64,000 nucleotides of DNA from Todiramphus chloris collaris (GCA_025345505.1 JANVCC010000073.1:4601448-4665447), one strand, 5' to 3'; shown: positions 37,001-49,429, counted from the stretch's first letter. The notes: generated from the sequence alone by a model not told the origin. Made by a program: numbers and translations.

Positions 37001-39840
37001 AACTTCCTAGAAAAATTGCAACATCATTTACTTTATGGAGAGTGAAGGCTTCAAGTGACTTGATTTAGGAAGCCACAGCTACATGGACTGAGGCTCTTTC
37101 AGAGGTGGGTTAGGAGCGCTCATTTGTTGTGACCACAAAAATAACTTTGTCAGAGGAATCTGCAAATGCTTTTAATGGCACGTGGATGTAGTGAGCTAAT
37201 AATTTTGCAAGGCTTCTGCTGAGCCTGAGAGTGACTGATGTCTGGCCTGGCAGGTAAACTTACAGGTGAATCTCTTTGGGCAGATAATTTTCCATGAGGC
37301 CTGATCCAGACATCTGTAAGAATTTGCAACTTGCTATTAGAGACCTGTCCGTAGGAATCAAAAGGTTCTGATTTTCTTCCAGTTTCTGAAAGAAGGATAT
37401 TGGATAATAACAGAAACCCAAGTTTCCTGTATCTGTTTTGCCAGGATTCCCAGACTCGAGCTCCTTTTAGCCCTGCACATGCCTGTTTTCTTTCTTGCTC
37501 CCAAGGGCAAGTTGGATTGTAAAGAGAACTGGCCATTTCAGACTAATGTGCAGCTTCTGGATGGTGAGGAACAGCCGTGGTGCACAGCATCGCTCCCAGG
37601 CTGCTCTAACCTGAGTTCCGTCAGGGTTAGCACAGAACTGACCTTTGCCTCAGCCACTGTGACTTTCCTACACCCACATCTTGAGAACTGCCAGGGAAGA
37701 GAAACAAAAACAGCTGAGGAGAAAGAACACACTGGAAAAAACTTGAATCTCTCTTAAACTGTTTATTATTGTTTAATGACTTCAGTAAAATAGATTTTGG
37801 TTTGCAAACCTGATGACCTTGAAGAGAGCTCCCTTTCTCTGAAGAGATCCTGCCCAGCAGACTGCCAGCTTCCTCTCCTGGTTTTAAGCTATCTCAGCTC
37901 TACTACTTAAAATACAATAATAGTGAGGTAGGATCCTGTTAGCAGAGACCTGAAAGTCCACAATCTTAGACAGCTGCCGTAAGTTTGTTAAGCCACACGC
38001 TGCACTAATATGTATTTCAGAGAAAAATGTAGGGGAGAGGTTGTTGTGTGTGTGATTTTATACACCCCATACCCTCCAGACCCTCACAACTGTCTGTATA
38101 TGTTTAAGGCGGTCCTTAAAGTTTATGGGTTTTTTACGAGTTGATCATGAGAATTTTATGACTCTCAAAAGAAGTCAACACTGGAATTTGGTACAGTCTT
38201 GTGGTCCAGGTAGAATTTAATAGTAGAGTTAAGTGTATTTATTACTGTGTTAAATTCCCAAAGCCAGGTGCTGTTGATCCATTGCAATTCAGCCCCTCCA
38301 TCTCTCGAGTATTGTGAAAACTCATACGAGCTGAGCACATCAGATGGTGGAGATGTAAGGGACAAAGTCTCCAGCCAGGTGCAGCCCGAGGGAGAAAAAG
38401 GGGTAAAGGGAGAAAAGCAGCAGCTCGCTGCCCCACGGAGAGCCACCTTCAGACCATAGCCTGGTATTCTACCATAAATTGCTGTTATAACATCATTGTC
38501 TTTATAAACCAGCTATGGACAATACCTCAAAGTGTTAAAAAAAGAGAGTGACATGCAAAAGTAGTTAGTGAGAAGTGAACTCTAGGGATGCTAATAACTA
38601 AAGGAAAAAGAGGGGCTGAGAAAAACTACCTTTAAAGAAACACCACTGGAAAAGGCCATGGCTTCTTTTCCCCACATGCCTCTACAAGGACATGCAGTGG
38701 ACTTACCCTTTTAAATACTCTGGTTTAGGTCTAAATGGACAAGAGTAAGCGGGGGCTGACACACATGGAATTGCAGGACGGGGAGCGCTCTTTCCCACTG
38801 ATGGATCCTTGCAGATATAACTTGGTGGTCAATCAGGCCTCAGACATTTTTCCTTTGGGTTTACCCACCTACCAGAATCTACCAGCTGGATTATGCTGTG
38901 GTCACTGTACTGAAACCACAGCAGCTGCTGCTGTGGCCATCCCTCTTCCGCAGCAGGAACTCCTCGGTCTGTGGAAGTGTGGAAAACCAATTCTTCTCTG
39001 CCCCTGGCTGCTGCCTGCCAGCACCAGCCTCTCCTCCTGGCCTTGTTGCCCCACCGTGACAGAAATCATGGGTTTCAGAGCTTTAACCTGCCCTCTGCTA
39101 CAGGAGAGGACGATGGAGTGAGTTACAGTCCTTGTCCCTGTGCTTGGCACCAGTGGGTTGTGTCCCTTCCTGAGCACAAAGAATTTCCTTGGAGATGTTT
39201 CCTTCCCCAGGCATGGGATGCTTTGGCAGTGCCACACCTTAGTTTAACTTCGTTTTGCTCAGCTCTTTGCATTTATATGCAATGATTTTCCAGTTATATT
39301 TCATAGGTTGCATAGAAGATGTACAGTTTGAAGAGAATGACACGTTGGATTATTTGTGGTGTTTTTTGTGTTTTTAAGGTTTCTCCTTTCTGGGTTAAGT
39401 CTATGTCAGAATTCCCAGCCTTTAGAAACTACATAGGTCATTAGCACCCTTTTTTCTGATAAACAACAGTCACTGTGGTCAGTGACAGAACAGGCATTTT
39501 TCTCTGGAGCAGAACAGTTCCCAGCTGTGTTTCTGAAGTGACTAAAGCACAGCTGGGAATGGGACACAGCCTGGCAGTGTGTAAACGAGGGATCTTCCAG
39601 GCTGTGCACGAAAACCCATCAATTCACCAGTACGGCAGCTCGCTTGCCACATAAAACACACTTGCTGATGGTCCTAGAAAATATTTCCCCAGGGCTTGTT
39701 AATGGGATGGCTACACTTGGTGGCACAGTCCAGTTTTCATTCATTTGCTTACCTGCTTGTGGAAACACAAACGAGAAATGTCAGTTTTTCCTCCAGGGCT
39801 GTCACTCTCACAGTCCTTCTCCAGGGATGCCTTTCTGATT
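34011..39840. other. Unannotated non-coding sequence
   Basis: About 5.8 kb without a recognised gene, RNA or transposon. Open frames reach 128 codons on both strands (37150-37536 minus; 38735-39121 plus) but overlap frames on the opposite strand and have no family motif. The words near 36540-36600 (TAGGCACTTAAATTAGCC and AGATGCCTAAAGCTGA) may belong to an old unclassified repeat. Confidence 0.45.
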
Positions 39841-40091
39841 CGGTGGTCAGGTCAATTAATGTTCATATCGCCACTAATTGCGTCGCTCCAAGATTTACAA
39901 GGAAAATCAAACGGGACATAGCAACAATTACTGTAGGAGCTCCGTGTGACCAGGACAATTCAGAGTATTACGAGTGGTTCCGTTGCCTCCTCAGAGTGTG
40001 GAGTTTTGCTCCGAAGAAGGGTCATTGCAGTGACCATGTCTTGCAGATGGTGACGTGACATTTTCCTGGACACCTAACCCGGAGAAATCGC
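39841..40091 (+). promoter_or_regulatory. CpG-retaining block under an open frame
   Basis: Twelve CpG in 251 bp by eye count, against a depleted background (ATATCGCCACTAATTGCGTCG among them). A plus-strand frame of 120 codons (39696-40058) covers most of it. A pyrimidine-rich stretch ending in CTCCAG at 39824 precedes it like a splice acceptor, but no good donor is present at its right end. I do not recognise the peptide. Enhancer is the simpler reading. Confidence 0.3.
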
Positions 40092-40234
40092 ATTCATTAG
40101 CAGGGCACTCAGCCCCAAGAAACAATAAGGAAGAATTTACATGCCAGAATGGGCAAAATGGGAAGCATAGAAAGAGTGGCACTGACTAATTCTGCTGCCA
40201 TCCTGGTTATTAGCTATATTAAGACTGCAATCAT

Positions 40235-40420
40235 TAAGACATTGGGCTTCTCCTTCCAATTAGCTCAGAGTGCACCGGGCCTCATTAGCGCCTATGTCCA
40301 ATAGATAATTGAGCTGTTTTCTTGCACCCAATCTCACCGTGTGGAAAAACCAAAGGAGAATTATGAAGGCCGGACGAGTGCTCAGCGTGAGAGATATTTA
40401 TTTTTATAGAGAGAAATAAT
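40235..40420. promoter_or_regulatory. Candidate conserved non-coding element
   Basis: Contains CCAATTAGCTCAG, CCTCATTAGCGCC, GATAATTGAGC, retained CpG (AAGGCCGGACGAGTG) and an AT-rich MEF2/TATA-like end (GATATTTATTTTTATAG). It is free of repeats. Confidence 0.3.
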
Positions 40421-40767
40421 AGCTTCAGTTTTATTTTCCAGTTCAATGCTCAGGGGGAATGTATAGAAATACAAAATGAACATCAACAAAATGCTGCAGG
40501 GAACAGAAAGCCCTGCCTATGGGTAATAACCTGCATTTTTTCATGAAATTTTTTATGTTTGTTTGCTTTTAATGGTGAAATATCAGGGTGGTCTAGTGAA
40601 AACTGGCTTTCTGATAATGCCCAGTTACAAGGTGGTAGCACCTACTGGTGAACAGTAGCCAGGGGACTAGGACAGCTTCTCTCCAGTGCAAGTGATTTGT
40701 CTGAGGTGTCAGTGTAGTCTGAGATAAACAGGCTGATTATCCGAGGATAAAGTATGAAAGAATGGAA
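40421..40767. other. Unannotated non-coding sequence
   Basis: AT-rich unique DNA. Nothing recognised. Confidence 0.55.
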
Positions 40768-40848
40768 TTGAATTTTTTTTTTTTTAAGTGGTATCATGGG
40801 CTTTAAATAAAGAAACTGTTGATAGAATAAAAAAAAAAAAAAATTCAA
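40768..40848. repeat. A/T inverted repeat (snap-back hairpin)
   Basis: TTGAA plus 13 T at 40768-40785 pairs perfectly with 13 A plus TTCAA at 40831-40848, an 18-bp stem with a 45-nt loop. The loop contains AATAAA near 40806 and again GAATAAAA at 40825, so the right arm looks like a polyadenylated end. The origin could be a folded or twin-primed retroposon, or chance pairing of two homopolymers. Confidence 0.85.
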
Positions 40849-41604
40849 GGTTTTTCTTTCCTGAAGACCAGGCAATCTTAACTTGCAGTGTTGTAAAGTG
40901 AAGAGTTGTCATCTGCAAGGCAGAGGTTTACAATGATCTGACTGAAGACAAATCTGTCTGGGGACAAACAGAGATGCATGAGAAAGTAAAGCAGAGATAA
41001 ACATTTCCAGACTTTCCTGTTAAGGAAAACCTCTTTTTATTAAATACAGAGAATGCTGTAGGGACTTCCAGAATCTTATACTATTTGTAATCTCACCTTT
41101 AAACTGCCCGCTGGAAGTTTTTTAGTGAATTTATAAAACTGTTTCTCTCTCTCTTACACAAGCCCTGTCCCCTGGGTGCTCACCACACTCTTTCCTATTC
41201 AGGGAAGTACCCCAGACCTATTTCCCAACTCCTTTTCCAGAGAAGTAAACGCACCAACAATGGAAGGTTATTTATCACGACTGTCATACCTGGACCCAGT
41301 TGGGAAAATGAGATACCTTCAGTGAATTACAAACCTGCAAATGTAAGCTGCAGATCCTGTTTTGCTGGACATGTCTAATAAACCACACCATGAGTTCCAG
41401 ATGCTAAGATCATTGTCACAATGGCAGGGGTTTGTGCATTTCAGTTTGCTAAATTAACATTATCCCAGTCATTTTGCTAATACTACAACGTGCAAACGCA
41501 GAACGTTCTCATTTTGAAGACAGAACATTTTTTTTTTTAAACTTAGAAATGAACTTTGTGGATCTAATTGTTCATAGTGAAGGCAAAGATATTTCTGTTT
41601 AACA
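40849..41604. other. Unannotated non-coding sequence
   Basis: No gene or repeat recognised apart from a T run at 41529-41538. Confidence 0.55.
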
Positions 41605-41701
41605 GGCGTGGTGCTGAGGGACACGGGTTAACGGTGGGCTTGGCAGTGCTGGGTTAGTGGTTGGACTCAAAGATCCTCTCCAACCTAAATGATTCTATGA
41701 T
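41605..41701 (+). mobile_element. CR1 LINE 3' tail
   Basis: GGCGTGGTGCTGAGGGACAC, GGCAGTGCTGGGTTAGTGG, TTGGACTCAAAGATCC, CTCCAACCTAAATG and ATTCTATGA follow the CR1 3' end in order. It is similar to the tail of the larger copy at 61154-61578, so probably the same subfamily. Confidence 0.92.
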
Positions 41702-43789
41702 ATAGTAAAATATCTGGCTCGCCATCAGCTCTGTAGGGTATGAGTTATTGGTGTCCTTTAGCATCTCTTATTCTCATAACAGGACTTCAGCATTCTCATG
41801 GGCTCTGGTTCCAGTTTTGAACCCTGAGAAGTGCTGTGAGCCAAAGCCCAGCCTGCTGAAGGGATCCTTGGAGCCCGTTTGTATGGTAGTCCATACAGTG
41901 CTCCTGATGATCCCGACAGTGTCAGACAGACAGAGCACTTACTGAAAGGTGAGTCAGGAGATGGAAAGGTTCAAGAAGATCTGACTGTCCTGAGTTTTGG
42001 GTTAGCCACCCCCCTCCATCCCACTGCTGGCAATGCTCTGGATTGCAGGATTCTTGCTGCCCTGGGTGCCCTGTGCAGAGGCCAGCACACATTGTGTGAT
42101 TATTTATTTGCAGATGGGTGTTTACACAGGATCTTTACCTTTTTTTAACTCATACTGTTTCTTTTTATTTTCAAGTGGAAAATATGTTTATATTCTGCTT
42201 TTGAAAATTCTAGGCGAAATTGTGCAAATGGCTTCTCAGACTTGAGAAAAGACCTAGGGGGTAATGCAGTAAAGCTCAGTATTAACAAAATTACCACCAA
42301 TTGTGCTAAGAGCATCATAACTTCAACTAAGGTAAAAATAAGTGAAGGATTTCTGAAAAGCAGCGCCTCCATTTAATGCTTATCTGGAAAAGGAAATGTA
42401 CTGAATATATAAGGAAATAAAACCAAGGCATTCCAGCATTCTCTCCTCCTTTTCCCTTGACCTGACTTTATTATGCATTGCAAATAGTCTTTGTATTCCA
42501 AAGTGAAGTCTGTTTTTAAAAATACAAGTGAGTAAAGTAAATGTCAGCGTAGTGCAAACACCCGCAGAATTATATCTTGATCCTAACTTTTTTTTTTAAG
42601 GCTCTGGTATAAGTTCCTGTTTAATAGAACCAGAGGTCTGAAACTACACCATGGGGCTCAAAGAAGCCTATTCTTCCATTTTATTGTTCCTCAGTTAAAA
42701 ATTAATTAGTACTCTTTAAATTTAAGAACTGTTCAGTTCATTACACACGTCACTTGACAGTGTAAACTTCCAATTTGAGTTAAAAGAGGTACTTACAGTG
42801 TAATAGTACACTTTAGTAGCATTAAAGGGAATGAAAGATAGGAAAAAAACTTGGATTTATTCGTCGTGAAGCTAAGAACAGAGTCATTCCCCAAACTACT
42901 GAGAGCTAGTTGAAGCTGCAGTTAGTAATGCATGGTACTGAAGCAGGTTAAAATTCACTCTGTTCTACCTTTGCATGGAAGGAAAAAACCTTCATTTCTG
43001 CTTATCAGAACAGGGGAAAAGGCCAATTCTCCTTGAGAAAAGGAAGATATCTTCCACCCTCTAGTGAGGCCCACGTTGGAGATGCAGTGCAGATAGGATC
43101 TGGTTTTTCCCTGGCCTCAGCGTGTTTGGGAGCAGAGCCCGCGCTGGAATTCCAAGCGTAGAATGAAACCTCAACAGATATTTTGCCTGGTGATAACTCT
43201 CCATTTTTTTTTCTATACCATGCAACACACGTACATTTTCCATTAGCAATTCAAACAGGAACTGGCTGTTGCATTAGAGGCAAGTGCTGGCACAGAAGAG
43301 AAGAGGCTGTGTGTTTTCTTAGGAATGAGCATGCAGCATTGTTTGAAGGAGGTGGCTCTGGTACACTCAAGCATGCCTGTGAACAGCCCTAACAGTCTAG
43401 AATTTTAGCTTTTAGAGAAGTTTATTCCTGATATGGGCAAAATAGGTCTAAATAGCTTAGATTTTTATCTGTGCAGCTGAATCCAAACTGAGAGGCTAAC
43501 CGTGGACTACCTCTACACTGCAACGTGTAATAGGCACTTTTTAATGCTCAGAACAAGCATTTACTCCAGCACTTGAGTTTCCTCTTTTTAAACCACGATG
43601 TGTCCTTCAGTAGGAGGATTGGGCCCTACTGCCTTGTTACCAACTGTGAATATAAGGCAGTGTTGAAGCATTTGTGATGAATTCATTTCAGCTTTGTCTC
43701 CTAAAGGATTCTTATCTCGCACCCCCTGTACACTGAACAGTTTCACTGAAAACCACGTCGTGAGTGAGGTATAAACCACAACAAATCAG
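41702..43789. other. Unannotated non-coding sequence
   Basis: No gene recognised. Short overlapping frames at 41748-42245 have no family motif. A T run lies at 42589-42597. Confidence 0.5.
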
Positions 43790-44100
43790 GTATTTGGATT
43801 ACAAGATGAATCTTTTTGGCTCGCATTTATTAATGCTGTTTAACTGTAGTGATGAGGCAAAGGGACGCTGATAATTGCAAATTTGAAGGTTCTCTATTTT
43901 GAAAAGACAGGCTGGTGGAAAAATATTCATCAATCAATTAGGACTGTCCCAGGAATTTATTAAGTTTTACATAAGCTGAAATTTCTGCCTAATTACGTTA
44001 TGAATAAACAGCTGCAATAAACAGTGAGATTCAATCTTCTGAATAAGCACATAACTACATTCTTCACTATTTTCTGGGTTTTGACAGCCAGTAGTTAAAC
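43790..44100. promoter_or_regulatory. Candidate conserved non-coding element, TAAT/POU-rich
   Basis: Contains GCATTTATTAATGC, GATAATTGCAAATTTG (octamer-like), ATTCATCAATCAATTAGG (PBX/HOX-like), CCTAATTACG and GCTGCAATAAAC. It has few low-complexity runs and no long frame. Confidence 0.33.
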
Positions 44101-44499
44101 TAGATGAACACGGAGTATAGTACATGAAAATGGATTAGAAAGAAATTGATAATGTTGCACATTTTCTCCACTTCCTTCTGAAACAGTTAGTGAAAAGCAA
44201 TCAGTTCTAAAACCCTCTGTCCATGTATTAGTTAATCAATAGGAATGTTCAGCCTGCTCCGAGATATTTTAACAGCTGTCAAAGCTAGCTCACCACTCAT
44301 TGTTCACATCTTACATGGAATCGAAAACCACAACTGAAAACCTTTCCTGTCTCCAGGGGATTAACTCTGGGAGGGGGGGGAAAAGAGACTGTGATTCTGA
44401 CTACTAGAAATGAGAGGGGGGAAAAAAAGATCCAATTCTCAGGTGATCCAATTATTATTAGAAAAACTATGTAAAAAAAACCTAGAGCTGGGAGAGTGA

Positions 44500-44720
44500 G
44501 GAATTTAATCATGATTATCTCCCTCTTGCGAGGCAGCGTGAAAATCTGCCAAACCCACCTTGGCTTCGTTACCCTGGAGGTGTGAGAGGGAAGGAGAAGG
44601 AAATGCAAAATGATGCATCGGAGAGGCGTCGTGATAGAGCGCAGCAAGGGAGCTAATTTCCTCTCACGCTGGGAAAAACAATCCTTTTCAAGTCTTGTGG
44701 TATTATTAATGAACTATGAA
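44500..44720. promoter_or_regulatory. Candidate conserved element, CpG-retaining
   Basis: Eight CpG between 44529 and 44669 (for example GGCAGCGTG and AGGCGTCGTGATAGAGCGC), plus TTTAATCATGATTATC, TTATTAATGAAC and a near-octamer ATGCAAAATG. This is consistent with an enhancer; conservation is untested. Confidence 0.33.
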
Positions 44721-44860
44721 ACCCCAGTAAAGAACTTGGGTCCTTGCGTTGCTATTACTGCTCCTTGGTAGAGCAGAGTATAGCTACATTTGCTGGGGGG
44801 TTAAGAAGAGATCCCTGACTTGTATATACTGTTTCCCCCTCCCATTACATATATAATTCT

Positions 44861-44914
44861 CTCTTTATAATATCTATCATATATTATCTCTTTATAATGT
44901 CTATCTCGAATATT
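44861..44914. repeat. 27-bp tandem duplication
   Basis: CTCTTTATAATATCTATC begins at 44861 and CTCTTTATAATGTCTATC at 44888. The first 18 bp of each 27-bp unit agree with one mismatch; the remaining 9 bp have drifted. Confidence 0.85.
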
Positions 44915-45119
44915 TCCTCTCTATTACAATAAATGTATTAGCTGGCAGGCTTAATATCTTCTCTCATTCAAATCACATTAAGCTCAAGCATGACAAACAA
45001 GTGCGAGGAGTATTTTCTTGTGGTTTAAAACACAGCCATCTGAAATCCATACAGCTCTGTAGTTAAAATTGGAAAGCAAATGTGCCATTTCTGATATTTT
45101 TCCCTCCAGAAAGGTACTG

Positions 45120-45250
45120 CCTTGACACTGTCAGTCTGAATTAACACAGCATCAATCTGAATTAGCATCCTATGTCGGTTTTATACACGAATTAATGAAT
45201 TATACATCAATATATTAATTTGTACTTATGTATTTTTACCTTGATTTATT
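45120..45250. promoter_or_regulatory. Candidate conserved non-coding element, TAATTA-rich
   Basis: ATTAACACAGCATCAATC, CTGAATTAGCATCC, ACGAATTAATGAATTATAC and ATATATTAATTTG are packed in about 100 bp. They stop abruptly at a GC-richer stretch. Confidence 0.3.
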
Positions 45251-45870
45251 ACTGCTAAGGGGACGTTTGTGCTCCAACTGCACAGCCAGGTGGGCACGAG
45301 CATCCCCAGGCACCACCCAGACCTTTCCCTGGGCTCTCCAGGGATGCAGGTTGTCCCTGCTCTTGTGGTGGCTCCTCCTGGGAGACCACTGCTCCTTGTC
45401 TTGGTGTCTTCTGTGACTGGGGCACTTTACTGCAAACGAAAGGTTGCTGCATTTGCTTTATAGTGCGGAACAAGAAGCAAACCATTTATCAGGCTGCTCC
45501 TCCCTGGTGATTCAGCCATATGTCCCAGGGCAGTACCTGTGCCAGCAGGCAGAGCTGGGCTGGGTGATGCAGGGACACCGCTGCCACATGGCACGTGCCC
45601 CAGCCACATCCATCTCCTTTCACTGGGTGGCCCAAAGTTACTTCTTCACCTCCTTTGGCATCTCTCTGAAGTAATTAAGTGCCCCTGTCCCTGACCCTGC
45701 CTCCCGAGACCAGGAGCAGGCAGTTCTTAGGTTGAACTGCCAGGTCTGTAGCAGCACTGCCCTTGGCTTGCCCTGCTGAATGCGACACCTCTGCGCCCGT
45801 GGGGAATGGTGTTGGATGTTGTGAAAGGAATAGCTAAATGAGAAATACCTGTGGCTGCCCACTCCTGGAG
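45251..45870. other. GC-rich non-coding patch
   Basis: The base composition changes sharply from the AT-rich left flank. It is rich in CTG/CAG and CCC words but low in CpG, so it is not a CpG island. Open frames on both strands (60-76 codons) are the by-product of composition. Confidence 0.45.
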
Positions 45871-46834
45871 AAGTTATGAGCTCAGGACAGTGTGGACTAT
45901 GAAAACCATTAATATTCTGAAAAGCCTTATCCAGGCAGCATCCTTATTTTTGGCTGTAAGCCAGAGAGGCGATGGAGTGCTCCCAGAGCTGGGATCCTGG
46001 TAATGAGTTCTTCCTCAGCTGTGAGGTGCTGATCCTGACCCTCTAGACTTTGTTTTAATTATTAATATATCTGCATCTATATATACATGTGTGAGTGTGT
46101 GTATCTACGTCTGTTTTATTCTTTCCCACCAGAAGTAACTCCAGCAAGAACAGAATCAGGCCAGGCCAGTAGCTGGGGCCAGGTAGCTCGTTACACTCAC
46201 CTCATGGTCATGCTAGACATGCAGCAAATCTTCTTCTGAATAGGTCAGCTTCAATGCTTAGAGTTACATTTTCTTCAAGCCATGGAAAAAATTAGGGAGT
46301 ATTTGTTTTGGATTTATAAATAGATTATGTGGTGATGAAATATGCCATATTGACAGTGCTGAAAACTGGTGCGCATCATCTTCCCTCAAGCGAGGCACAA
46401 GCAGCACAGCCTGCAACCCTGCAGGCATTATTTGGCAAAGCCAAAGATTTCCTTATGTTCCCTGAAGGGATTTTTTTGTGGGAATTTTTTTCCATACTGA
46501 ACCAGTAGTAGACTACCTGGGCTCGAAGCTGTGGAAACCACCAGGGTTTTCTTCCATTGCACAGCAGTGAAATAAAGGATTTTTTTTTACATTCTTATCA
46601 GGACCTCAGGTCCTCTTGCTCAGCTGGTGGACCTGACGACCAACCCCATAGCCTCTGGGGGGCAGGGGGGAAGAAGAAAACAGAGCAACTCTATGAGAAT
46701 CACAATAATTCTTTCCTAAGTTGTTAGCTATTTCTGAGGCAAAGAGAGCAAAACAGCATGTCATTATTCTGCTGCATCAATCAGTGGTGAATCTGTATAC
46801 TAGACATAATTCTGCTTATCCTATCTCCACAAGG
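45871..46834. other. Unannotated non-coding sequence
   Basis: Has a mixed AT/GT simple stretch at 46066-46105. Nothing else recognised. Confidence 0.55.
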
Positions 46835-47240
46835 CTGCAGGAGATCTAGAAAAGATACCAAAAAGGCCACGTGAATGAGCAGGAAGATGAAATGGCACTG
46901 TCTGTAGAAAACACAAACTGGTCCAGAGCTTTTGGAGCTGGCAGGCTGATGACTACAGTAAGGATCTAACCAGAGCCTAGAAAATTATCTGCAGGATGAG
47001 GAAGTGAATTGTGAGTCAGGAATTGCTTGCTTTCTATAAAGTAGAGGTTTTAGGAGATATCTACTTGAAGAAATAAATTTTCCCAATGAAAATGTTAGGC
47101 AGCAGTTTTTACAAGGAGGGGCTGTTCTTCCCAACAGGTAATTAAATTACAGAACTGATTGCCACGGGGTTACTGCGCTGACAAAAAGTAAAAAATGGTT
47201 TTAAAAAGGAATTCACTCAAGCCAGTAAACAAGGTGATGT
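46835..47240 (+). mobile_element. Ancient CR1-like LINE remnant
   Basis: Old CR1 landmarks appear in order: ACCAAAAAGGCCACGTGAATG, AACTGGTCCAGAGC, AATTTTCCCAATGAAAATG, GAACTGATTGCCACGGGG and TTTTAAAAAGGAATTCACTC. The last two match the GGAACTCATTGCCACAGG and TTCAAAAAGGAATTAGAC words of ancient CR1 3' regions. Boundaries are approximate and no frame survives. Confidence 0.55.
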
Positions 47241-47332
47241 GGATATAAGCATATATAGCTGATAGAGCTTATATATAGATTTATCTTTTACATATATATG
47301 ATGTAGTGTTTATCTATATATAAATATACATC
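47241..47332. repeat. AT-rich low-complexity stretch
   Basis: Mostly TATA-type words (GCATATATAGC, CTTATATATAG, CATATATATGATG, CTATATATAAATATAC), several of them self-complementary. Confidence 0.85.
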
Positions 47333-49429
47333 TAGAGAAGACTTTTTCAGAGCGAGGATAGATTTCTGGTTGTGATATATGAAAACTGATTCCATCTCTG
47401 GACACAAATAAAGTAAAAGAATCATTTATAAGGTGTGAGAAATGAAATTTCTCCAGCACAGACAAAGAAGTTACACTTTTTCTATTAGGATATTTGCCTG
47501 GCTGCTCCGTGCTGCTCTGCAGTGTAAGGCACTCGCTGCTTTGATGAAAATCTGCAAACACTGAACTAGAGTCTGCATTAGTTATGTAGGTAAAAAATAA
47601 ATGTCCTGCAAATGTACAGAGCTGCCAACACAGTGGGTGCCTGCTCATCTTTTCCCTAGATAAAATATACTCATATAGATCTTCATCCTCCACAAAGTGA
47701 CAGGATAGCCCCTCCTGCCAGCGCTGGGCTATAATCATCTCCTGCAACTGTGGCATTCACACAGGCTCCTTCAACAGCAGTAATATGGAAGTTGTCTCCA
47801 TATGCAACTGTCCTCAAAGTGACATTTTTCCTATCTAGGCAAACAGATTTAGCAGTTTTCTTAAACAGGCTTTCAGAATTATATAACTGTTTTAGTGGGT
47901 TTTCCCACCGAACTAGAAACAGACCATGAATGCCAGCTGGACTGAAACCTCTGAGCGTCGACAAAACCACCTGAGGCTGCTGTTCTGCTGGACCCTCCAC
48001 GTCCCAGGATGGGACAAAGCTCAGGTCTGGTGTCACTGGCACAGCTTCTCCCTTTCAGGCACTGCTGGGCTCTGCCAGGCCACTGCAGCTGCTGTGGCTG
48101 GAGGAGCTCCTGCACTGGAGGTGATGGAAGCAGGACTTGCTTCAGAACTTCTCTTGGGGTTGGTGCACCTCATGTGACTCCCCCTCCCCAGGACTCTCCA
48201 GCAGTATTTGGGTACCTGCTTTGGTGCCTGGTGGAGTTGAGGAAGACGGTTCTTCCAGGGTCCTCAGGCTAACCTGCTGAAAATGGCCAAGGAAATACAG
48301 TTTGCTCCTTCCCTCGTGGCCTTTGACACGTGAATCCCTGACTCTTGCAGTATCTTTGGTGGTGCAATCAGTTGACTCTCTCCTGCTCAATTTGTGTTTG
48401 AACAGCACAGCCTCTCAGTTGGTATGGTTTACTCTGTACTTCCAGCTTTAGGTGTTTCAACCAACCATAGGGGTTAAAAAAAAAGCACAGGGAAGATGCT
48501 AAAATAGAAGCCTGGTAAGGAGGCAGAGAGAGCTCATCACAGCACACAGAAGTTGTTTGTTCTGTTAAGAGCTTCCCCAAATTTTCCACACAGCCTCACT
48601 GGGCTGATGGGAAACGAGTGTGCTTTAACAAGATCACAAAGCATCAAGTGTTTAATGGGAGTGTGAGGGCAACAGAGAAATTTAAATTATAATTTTGCTC
48701 CAAGCATCAACTTTGCTGGCACTGAGCAGGTCTCGTCCCTCTCTCTTCCTCACCTTCTGGAGTCCATCCACTTAGTTACATGCTGTAATGGAGAGGAGCA
48801 GCTCTAATAAAGCCAGACACCAAAGGTGGGCAAAACTTTCCCTGGTAATCACGGTTACAAAAACCCGAGGAATAACCTGGTGAGACACTTTTACCCTTGT
48901 TTGTACAGTAATCACAAAAAGAGTATTAAATAGAAAAAGCTTTGCTAAATTGGAAAAATACTTGGAGCTCTTGGCCAGTAAGTAATCAGAATAGATGCTT
49001 TAGCACAAACTGATGCTGCTGCATGTTTGCTACTGCTAACCTGCTGCTCTTTTTAGTGTTGAAAAGTCTCCTCTTTGCAGTGACTTCCACAGAGAGATCT
49101 GAGAGCAGACTGCAGCTAAAGCTGTGCCAGCTAATGGAACTCATTTGAGGAGGTGACCTAGGCTTGGAAGTTGCTTTGATAACAAATATTTGCCTAAAAA
49201 TGTGCTGAACTTGCTGTATGAAGAACTTCTGGTTTTGAGCAGATTTTGCATATTTGGATATTTCAAGCATAAATTCAGTATTTAACATACAATCTAATTA
49301 TCCAAGTGTCTTACATTTATAATGATCTTTGGGACATTCCATAATTAAGTAACCATTAATAAACATTCCCATCAGTGGTGCATTAGAACAGGCCATTATG
49401 GACTCAGTGTAAGCAGGTGTAGAAAGCTC
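47333..49429. other. Unannotated non-coding sequence
   Basis: Two overlapping minus-strand frames (148 codons at 47310-47756 and 119 codons at 47683-48042) are long but in different frames, have no recognised domain and no visible splice or promoter support. 48000-48260 is GC-richer. Confidence 0.45.

Noticed and set aside
47310..48042. Two long overlapping minus-strand frames (148 and 119 codons) as a frameshifted gene
   Set aside because: They overlap by about 74 bp in different frames, but neither piece matches a known family and no homologous continuity was visible.
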